This document shows, in pieces, positions 58,765 to 64,000 of a stretch of 64,000 nucleotides of DNA. The position numbers were made by a program, and so were the translations under genes. The stretch lies in NCBI GenBank assembly GCA_026874595.1, contig CM049314.1, forward strand, positions 26,299,729 to 26,363,728, written 5' to 3'. The notes under the pieces are model-generated. The model did not search any database, had not been told where the DNA came from, and saw nothing but the letters and a program-made list of their open reading frames with translations. Each line of letters opens with the position of its first letter. Positions within the stretch are counted from its first letter, which is position 1. The stretch comes from Sipunculus nudus (Eukaryota > Annelida > Sipuncula > Golfingiida > Sipunculidae).

Positions 58765-59652
58765 TCAAGCGATGAACACGTTTGCACTGCCATATATAGG
58801 TTCACGGCACACGGGACAGTGGAGCAAACACAGAGCACACTGGTTGCAGACGATTATATGTTTGCAGGGGAAAAAGATAACCTCCACTTCGTTTTCTAAG
58901 CAGACGGTGCACAACAGTGTGCGTCCTGTTTCCGCACGGCCGAACGTTTCACCGCCGACATCGAATGTGTCATGTCGTGCGCCGTGGCTGGGACGTCTTT
59001 GCTGGTCGGCAACTGATCGTGGCTTACAGCGGATAACAAACAGACATTTTGGGCTAAACCTTTCGTGTGCTTTCCATGGGTCATCGTTTGGTCCAAACTC
59101 CCCGCACTTCTTACCGCAGCAGAAGCATCGGGTCTGTGCGCCTACTCCTAGGTGAAAAAAACCTGCTTCAGCCATTTGCTCGGATGGGGGCACAGTCCCT
59201 ATTGGCCAGCGGCGGTGTAACGGTTTGAACGAGTCAAGTCTCTCCTCAAGTGTTCCCATGGCGGGTACGACAGGGTTGTGCTTGCGTATTCCCAAAGCCT
59301 CCATAGTGTGAAATGACGTTGGATCAAGACTGTCTGGCGCCGGGATGTTGCCAGTCGGTTTCCCGTTGATAAAGGGACATGCGTTTCCAAAGTACAACAT
59401 ATGGAACCACATAGGACAGAAACCTGTGGGATACTCAGTGAAAGATGCTGCACAAAAGGCGCAGTTGATCACGGCAGAAATGTCGTCGTAGTAAAACCCC
59501 GAAGCAGCCATCATGCGGGGTTTGATCATATCTTTTCCTGGCCAACTTTCAAACGTTTTCCTGCGGCACAGTTCGCTCTTCATACGTTTGACCTTCACAT
59601 CTGGCGTTTCGGCCAGCTGTTGCCAACGGAATTTACTGTTTCCTTTACCCAT
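58765..59652 (-). CDS. Inhibitor-of-apoptosis protein, two BIRs plus RING
   Basis: 295 aa from the ATG at 59652 (a GTG three codons up is also open). BIR1 at about 18-95 is degenerate but keeps CAFC...H...C. BIR2 at about 118-190 is canonical (CFCC...DPWKAHERF...C). A RING at about 248-283 (CTVC...CKHIIVCNQC...CPVC) ends the protein. The N-terminal BIR is unusual: the residues between its Cys pair and His are longer and Met/Phe-rich, so it may have lost caspase or Smac-type binding. A TATAAAGG lies 75 nt upstream. Intact. Confidence 0.9.
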   Translation of the reverse strand: MGKGNSKFRWQQLAETPDVKVKRMKSELCRRKTFESWPGKDMIKPRMMAASGFYYDDISAVINCAFCAASFTEYPTGFCPMWFHMLYFGNACPFINGKPTGNIPAPDSLDPTSFHTMEALGIRKHNPVVPAMGTLEERLDSFKPLHRRWPIGTVPPSEQMAEAGFFHLGVGAQTRCFCCGKKCGEFGPNDDPWKAHERFSPKCLFVIRCKPRSVADQQRRPSHGARHDTFDVGGETFGRAETGRTLLCTVCLENEVEVIFFPCKHIIVCNQCALCLLHCPVCREPIYGSANVFIA

Positions 59653-59726
59653 CCCGATCACTTAATTCGGAACAACACGTCTACAAGAATGTCTGGTGCA
59701 TTCAATGCTGCCTCGTCACTTATTAT

Positions 59727-59734
59727 CCTTTATA
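59727..59734 (-). promoter_or_regulatory. TATA box of the two-BIR IAP gene
   Basis: TATAAAGG on the minus strand, 75 nt before the ATG at 59652. Confidence 0.5.
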
Positions 59735-60244
59735 TGGGCAGTGCGTGTGGTTACATCAGCGTTTTTCTGCGACGTTGCACACGACCCTCTTCTGTCAATG
59801 ACCGTTCGACAAAAACATGTTCAGGCATGACACGTTTCCAAGGTCAGTGTCCCAAACAGGTTGCCACTTGCATTCGAAAGTGATAGGGCACTCTAGTGTG
59901 CACGTGACCATCATGTGCACGTGTGTTGTTGTTGCGCAACGAAACTACTCGTATGTATGGGGGGGGGGGGGGCTGCGGCACGTCGGCCTTGGGAACGTGC
60001 CGTGACATGCCTGTTTTGTCTAGACGGCGGCGAGTGTTCAGGCACAAAAAAACAGGTCAGACGTAAACCCTGATAATTTATGAGACACGGAGAAAACCAG
60101 GTCAGTGCACCGCACGTGCGCTTTGTAATAGGTGCGACTGCACCGGTGAAAAGGCGTATAGTTCAGACTGTCTGTCGCGTATGGCCGTTTTCTTACACGG
60201 TGAACTGACCTTGTGATGGTATACCCGTGTACACGTTTATTTGA

Positions 60245-60252
60245 TATATATG
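60245..60252 (+). promoter_or_regulatory. TATA box of the terminase gene
   Basis: TATATATG, 60 nt before the ATG at 60312. Confidence 0.45.
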
Positions 60253-60311
60253 TAACATGGATTGGACAGACACATAACCTGTCATTGTATATTCAACGTT
60301 GATGCGTCCTC

Positions 60312-61463
60312 ATGGATGTCAGGGGCATAACCGGACAAACCTACGGGTCTGTTCAAAATCGGAAAAAATCACAGAAGACAGAAGGGCAGACGGCTGTTCG
60401 CGGCAGCAATCGTGACATCACACATAATGATCGCGAGAGTGAAGCGTGGAACACCGCGCCACGGGTTTACCCTGTCACTGCATACCGCCCCAGGGAATGG
60501 CAGGTCAACCAACACCCTTTAGTGCGTGACGTCCCTGACTGCACTTTGAGACACCCACTGTTCTCTTGGGTGGTGGATGATGTGTTCGACGATTACCTGT
60601 TCTGGAGGTCGGGTGTTTGCCGGTTACAGGGCAATGCCGAACTGCTCCAAAATGGCAAAGCGGACGACTTGTACAAGGAGTTTGACTCGCATAACCGTAG
60701 TCCGTCATCACGCAGTTTCACTGACATATGGCTCAACACAGAAGCGGGAGTTCGCCAGAACCATGCGCACGTCTGCATTCCCCTGGCTTCACAGATACCC
60801 ATGACCCTGTTTGAATTGCACGACTGGATGAAACACTCTGTGACCGGGATGTCTTCACGGTTGCGACCAGTGTCTCCCTCAGACAGGCTGGCTTTGGATG
60901 AAAGCGTGTGGCAGAACACTGAAACGCGAGCGGTGCTCAACTGGCTTAGTTTGTTACATTTGTTTTTTAAATACAAAGACATCGTTCTTGAACCGTTTCA
61001 GGGTCTCATGGTTATGCATATCGTCGCCTTTTCTGCCGCAGCGCGTGCGCCGGAGCACAACCACATGTTGCAGCGGATCATCAAACGATTTTTCATAGCG
61101 GGAGGATACAGCCGGCGTGTTATGACCGAAAGCCGGACGTCAAATATATGCGTGGCCCTCGTTCCCAGGCGCATGGGCAAAACATACATCACACAGGTCA
61201 CGCTGGCGGCGGGCATGCGGGCGACTGATATGCGGTTTGCATATTTTTCGTGTTCGCATGATCTCAGCCGTAAGGTAAAGGCAGATACTGTGCAACACGT
61301 CAACTCCATGCAGCTGATACTCGATCATTTGGACGCCAAAGCCAAACAACGTTTCCGAACGACCGTCAATCAGCAAAATCCTATGTACGAACCGAAGTTG
61401 GCGATACATTTTGAAAACGGGTTACACACGGAAATGTTTTTCCTCAGCTTGGGGAATCAAAAT
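60312..61463 (+). CDS. Terminase large subunit ATPase (UL15-like), exon 1
   Basis: ATG at 60312. Walker A is LVPRRMGKT (G289-K290-T291), the herpesvirus terminase form. After about 95 more residues the frame reaches a GTAAGTATA donor at 61464 in phase 0 (384 complete codons); the open frame beyond it is intronic. In UL15 genes the intron separates Walker A from Walker B in just this way. The second exon, with Walker B and the nuclease domain, is not in the window, so the intron exceeds 2.5 kb. The protein powers DNA translocation into capsids and cuts concatemers. Two minus-strand genes lie inside the intron. Confidence 0.88.
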
Positions 61464-61712
61464 GTAAGTATAACTGTAGTTGGGATACAGCCACTGGGTC
61501 GCATGGATGTGTGTGAGGGAAGGGAGGGATGATGTGAATAAAGAATGATAACGTGCAATGATTATTAGTATCTTTCATATGACACATTAACGTCCGTGGC
61601 AGAGTTTACACATATTAAAAATGCTCACGCCAGTGTTATCGCTTGTTATATACTTTTAATAATCATTGTTGTAAATACAGCAGTGATTCTTACAATGAAA
61701 CACACTATGATT

Positions 61713-62975
61713 TCACATGGTAAAATAATTTGTGCGACCTTTCAGCAGGTCGCGCCACAAACCACAGCTAGCACACATATACAACACGTATTCATCGTCC
61801 AGTTGTTTAAGTTCCCATATGTTTTGCGGCAGGTCAGTGCAAACGCTACCCGCACGACGGTTCTGTTCTGACTGCGACGGTGTGTTTGGATCGGAGAGTT
61901 CCGGTACAGCAGTCTGCAATTTGAACTTGCATGTGGTACTCCTTTCCTCTAGCATCCTGTCAATGCCATGCTTTGACATGTCCTTCTCTGCGTCAGCTAT
62001 CTGCCTGCTGACACGCGTGTACGTACTCCCTGGGGCAGCACGCCTGCCTGCTGTAACACGGTTGCACAGGTTACCTAACCATCCTGACATGGCCGAGTTC
62101 TTGTGTTGTGACACACACGACACCCGCACAAAGCGGTTAGGGTTCCCTGCCTCCACAGGCGTCTCTGTTGGGCCACGCCAACCCGCCTGGAGAGATGCGC
62201 ACAGACACTGTACGGCAGCTTGCGGGCCACCCCACCCGTTGTGTGAATACGTTTCGTCTTCTGACTGTTCACCCATGCAAGACGTGAAAAGTGAATGCTT
62301 CACTAGGGCTGGCGGCACTGCAGGTACGGCGCCCGTCGCTGCGCCGTTGTCACAAAAGTACGTCCAAAAGCTTTTACAGCTAGCTTGATAAAACAACTGC
62401 GGACCTGTTCTGGCCATTATATCGGTTACATCTGACGGGTTGGTGTTGTTTGTGTAAACAGGGATGTTATCGATCTCTGCAAATCCGGCGTACTTTCCTT
62501 TCCCCCTCCCGTGAACGAACAGCCAACTGGGGTGCACAACATGGCTGTTGGCCAACGTTCGACTCTGTAGCCAGGTGATACACTCTCTGTCGGTAATGCC
62601 CAGTATGCTGCCTACGGTGTTTTCAGGGAGGGTCACACGGTTTCCCGTTCTGTACGGTGCGCAGAGCCAAAATCTGCAAATCTGGTGGTATCCTCTGGCG
62701 GGCATCACATGTGCGCGTCCGTTCAGTTCTATTCTTACGGGAACTATACTGTGTTCGTCTGCGTTACCCTGTAGGTCGCTCAAGATGTAAATGTGGGTCT
62801 TGTTCACAACGCATAGTGATGACGCGCCTGTCTTGCAGTTGAGGCCGTAGAATACGTTCACTGTCTGTGAACGGGGTCTGCATATACGCGTATCACCTGA
62901 CACGTCTGTCACCAGAAACACGTCACCTGGCGCCGAAAACGAAGGCCTCGAGAATTTGTCTATAACGTCTACCAT
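61713..62975 (-). CDS. 420-aa GKGK-motif protein nested in the terminase intron
   Basis: ATG at 62975; a GTG at 63008 keeps the frame open. Beta-rich N-terminal half with GNRV and then SWLFVHGRGKGKYAGF, followed by Asn/Thr-rich sequence. Helical, polar C-terminal third with CASC near the end (YMCASCGLW). It shares the strand-GKGK element with the protein at 47312-48028. By position it corresponds to UL16/UL17 of herpes simplex virus, which lie on the opposite strand within the UL15 intron, but sequence similarity to those is not visible. Confidence 0.55.
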   Translation of the reverse strand: MVDVIDKFSRPSFSAPGDVFLVTDVSGDTRICRPRSQTVNVFYGLNCKTGASSLCVVNKTHIYILSDLQGNADEHSIVPVRIELNGRAHVMPARGYHQICRFWLCAPYRTGNRVTLPENTVGSILGITDRECITWLQSRTLANSHVVHPSWLFVHGRGKGKYAGFAEIDNIPVYTNNTNPSDVTDIMARTGPQLFYQASCKSFWTYFCDNGAATGAVPAVPPALVKHSLFTSCMGEQSEDETYSHNGWGGPQAAVQCLCASLQAGWRGPTETPVEAGNPNRFVRVSCVSQHKNSAMSGWLGNLCNRVTAGRRAAPGSTYTRVSRQIADAEKDMSKHGIDRMLEERSTTCKFKLQTAVPELSDPNTPSQSEQNRRAGSVCTDLPQNIWELKQLDDEYVLYMCASCGLWRDLLKGRTNYFTM

Positions 62976-63064
62976 TTTGGCGTCTGACAGAGCAGCTGTG
63001 CCGCCCACAGTTCAGCGACAACGTTAACACAAATAATACATGTCGGCCGGCTGACCGGCATGCT

Positions 63065-63994
63065 TCAATACAATACAGGTATAGGTTCCACCAGCGTGAA
63101 ACCGATGAATTCGATCAGCAGATCCAGAGGGTACGAAAGCCTTTGCAGCAGTTCTTCCATCATTCCGGGGTAACGCCATTCCACTGGGATGCCCCCCGGA
63201 ACGTAATGTCGTGTCAAACGCGAGTGCTTGTTGGGACAGAGGAACACCAAGTCATTTGGTTCACTCACGTTAATCCACATGGAACATTCGTCAGAATGTT
63301 GTTGGCCGCCGTGCGGTCCTTTGAATGTAAAATACCACACGGGCTCCATGAAGCGTACCGTTCCGTTATGCACACCAGCCCCATAAAAATGAACTTGCAA
63401 GTAATAAGGGACGTCTGGGTTTGTCCGACGGCCGTCCATATACCACTCAACGGCGGACTGCAACCTTGCGCCAAGTCCTTTATTGAAACGCAACTTTACC
63501 TGTCCGCATTCCCCCCTCAGGCGACTGATCACCCTCCTGAATATCAGTACCAACGCCACAGGGTTCATGTGCGAAAAAGCCCTCATAAGTGGATCGGTCA
63601 CACCGGGCACTGTACAGCTGTCGCGAACTGTCAACCATCCGGCGTAAAGCGCGATCTGCTGGGATAATGTATCATGCACGTCCGGACAAATTGAAACGTT
63701 AGCGCACCATGTTAGAATGACGTTTATGTCATCCACCTGGTCAAACATTCTGCTCAGCATGGGGAGGCTAACTGAGGTCAGCACTCGGAAGATTTTGTCC
63801 TCGATCCCGCACTTGTACGTCCCCGTGCTCGCCGGGTCCATCTGCCGTTCTGAAAACACCTGTCCGTAATTGTGCATGTGAGATAACAGCATTACGGCCA
63901 CGGATCGCCTCCTGCCTTCCTCTGTTGCAGGTACAGCCGGTTCCCAATGGCAGATGAGTCGCATGCAGGTGTGTTCAGGTGTTAAGGCTTGCAT
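63065..63994 (-). CDS. 309-aa protein nested in the terminase intron, may be partial
   Basis: ATG at 63994, six bases from the window end, so the true start could lie outside. Soluble, mixed alpha/beta, with a Gly/His-rich centre (KGPHGGQQHSDECS) and a hydrophobic C-terminus (DLLIEFIGFTLVEPIPVLY). No recognised motif. It takes the place of UL17 or UL16 in the herpes simplex virus arrangement. Confidence 0.5.
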   Translation of the reverse strand: MQALTPEHTCMRLICHWEPAVPATEEGRRRSVAVMLLSHMHNYGQVFSERQMDPASTGTYKCGIEDKIFRVLTSVSLPMLSRMFDQVDDINVILTWCANVSICPDVHDTLSQQIALYAGWLTVRDSCTVPGVTDPLMRAFSHMNPVALVLIFRRVISRLRGECGQVKLRFNKGLGARLQSAVEWYMDGRRTNPDVPYYLQVHFYGAGVHNGTVRFMEPVWYFTFKGPHGGQQHSDECSMWINVSEPNDLVFLCPNKHSRLTRHYVPGGIPVEWRYPGMMEELLQRLSYPLDLLIEFIGFTLVEPIPVLY

Positions 63995-64000
63995 TTCTGC

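Larger units (their letters stand above)
59653..60311. other. Divergent promoter region
   Basis: About 660 bp between the minus-strand IAP and the plus-strand terminase. It has TATA boxes for both (59727-59734 on -, 60245-60252 on +), a run of 13 G at about 59958, and three CACGTG palindromes in 230 bp (near 59901, 59917 and 60113). No credible gene. Confidence 0.55.
61464..64000 (+). other. Terminase intron (5' part; 3' end outside the window)
   Basis: Begins with GTAAGTATA. An AATAAA at about 61538 lies just inside, which could serve truncated transcripts. It contains the genes at 61713-62975 and 63065-63994 on the opposite strand. Confidence 0.65.

Noticed and set aside
59401..59883. 160-aa plus-strand ORF
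   Set aside because: Largely antisense to the two-BIR IAP; no domain.

Overview
The window looks like most of the core of a malacoherpesvirus-type genome (Herpesvirales, the lineage that infects molluscs and related invertebrates), either as a virus or as a copy sitting in an animal genome. The hallmarks are a two-exon terminase ATPase with a herpesvirus-type Walker A, a furin-site glycoprotein B, an assemblin/scaffold fusion, a UL52-type primase, a UL5-type SF1 helicase, a UL31-like egress protein, and a giant tegument gene with the herpesvirus-specific C76 deubiquitinase domain. A cluster of BIR/RING inhibitor-of-apoptosis genes is typical of malacoherpesviruses. Splice signals, TATA boxes, AATAAA signals and eukaryotic tRNA bodies all indicate a eukaryotic host.

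Layout. 1-6,900 (+): primase, a UL32-like CxxC protein and a UL31-like protein. 7,100-11,100: a small coiled-coil/basic protein (-), a large unassigned protein (+) and a P-loop ATPase (+). 11,200-27,200 (-): a tegument block with an OTU-like ORF, the C76-containing large tegument ORF, its in-frame continuation, and a 1,678-aa ORF. 27,260-28,804 (+): an unassigned protein. 28,805-33,190: a gene-free 4.4 kb with three tRNA genes and a long imperfect inverted repeat that encloses a 105-bp palindromic tandem array. 33,190-36,370 (-): the helicase, split over two frames. 36,576-38,777 (-): assemblin-scaffold. 39,289-43,263 (+): probable major capsid protein. 43,560-47,085 (+): an acidic protein and gB. 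47,312-54,848 (-): four ORFs, two of them possible UL28- and UL29-position proteins. 55,145-59,652 (-): IAP-like genes. 60,312-63,994: terminase exon 1 (+) with two minus-strand genes inside its intron, as in herpes simplex virus UL15/16/17.

The genes cover DNA replication (primase, helicase), capsid assembly (protease/scaffold, MCP), packaging (terminase, UL32-like), nuclear egress (UL31-like), tegument, entry (gB) and control of host cell death and ubiquitin (IAPs, C76 DUB, OTU-like).

The most unusual points are these. Three otherwise open reading frames, including the large tegument and capsid genes, are each broken by one in-frame stop (TAG, TAA, TGA). The helicase is split. A textbook intron joins two IAP ORFs but with mismatched phase. 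The OTU domain lacks its catalytic Cys and His. A 170-bp tRNA-Asn module is present twice, once as a clean insertion between 39-bp direct repeats. Together these are compatible with an endogenous, starting-to-decay herpesvirus, with extra splicing or readthrough, or with assembly errors. The sequence alone does not decide between them.
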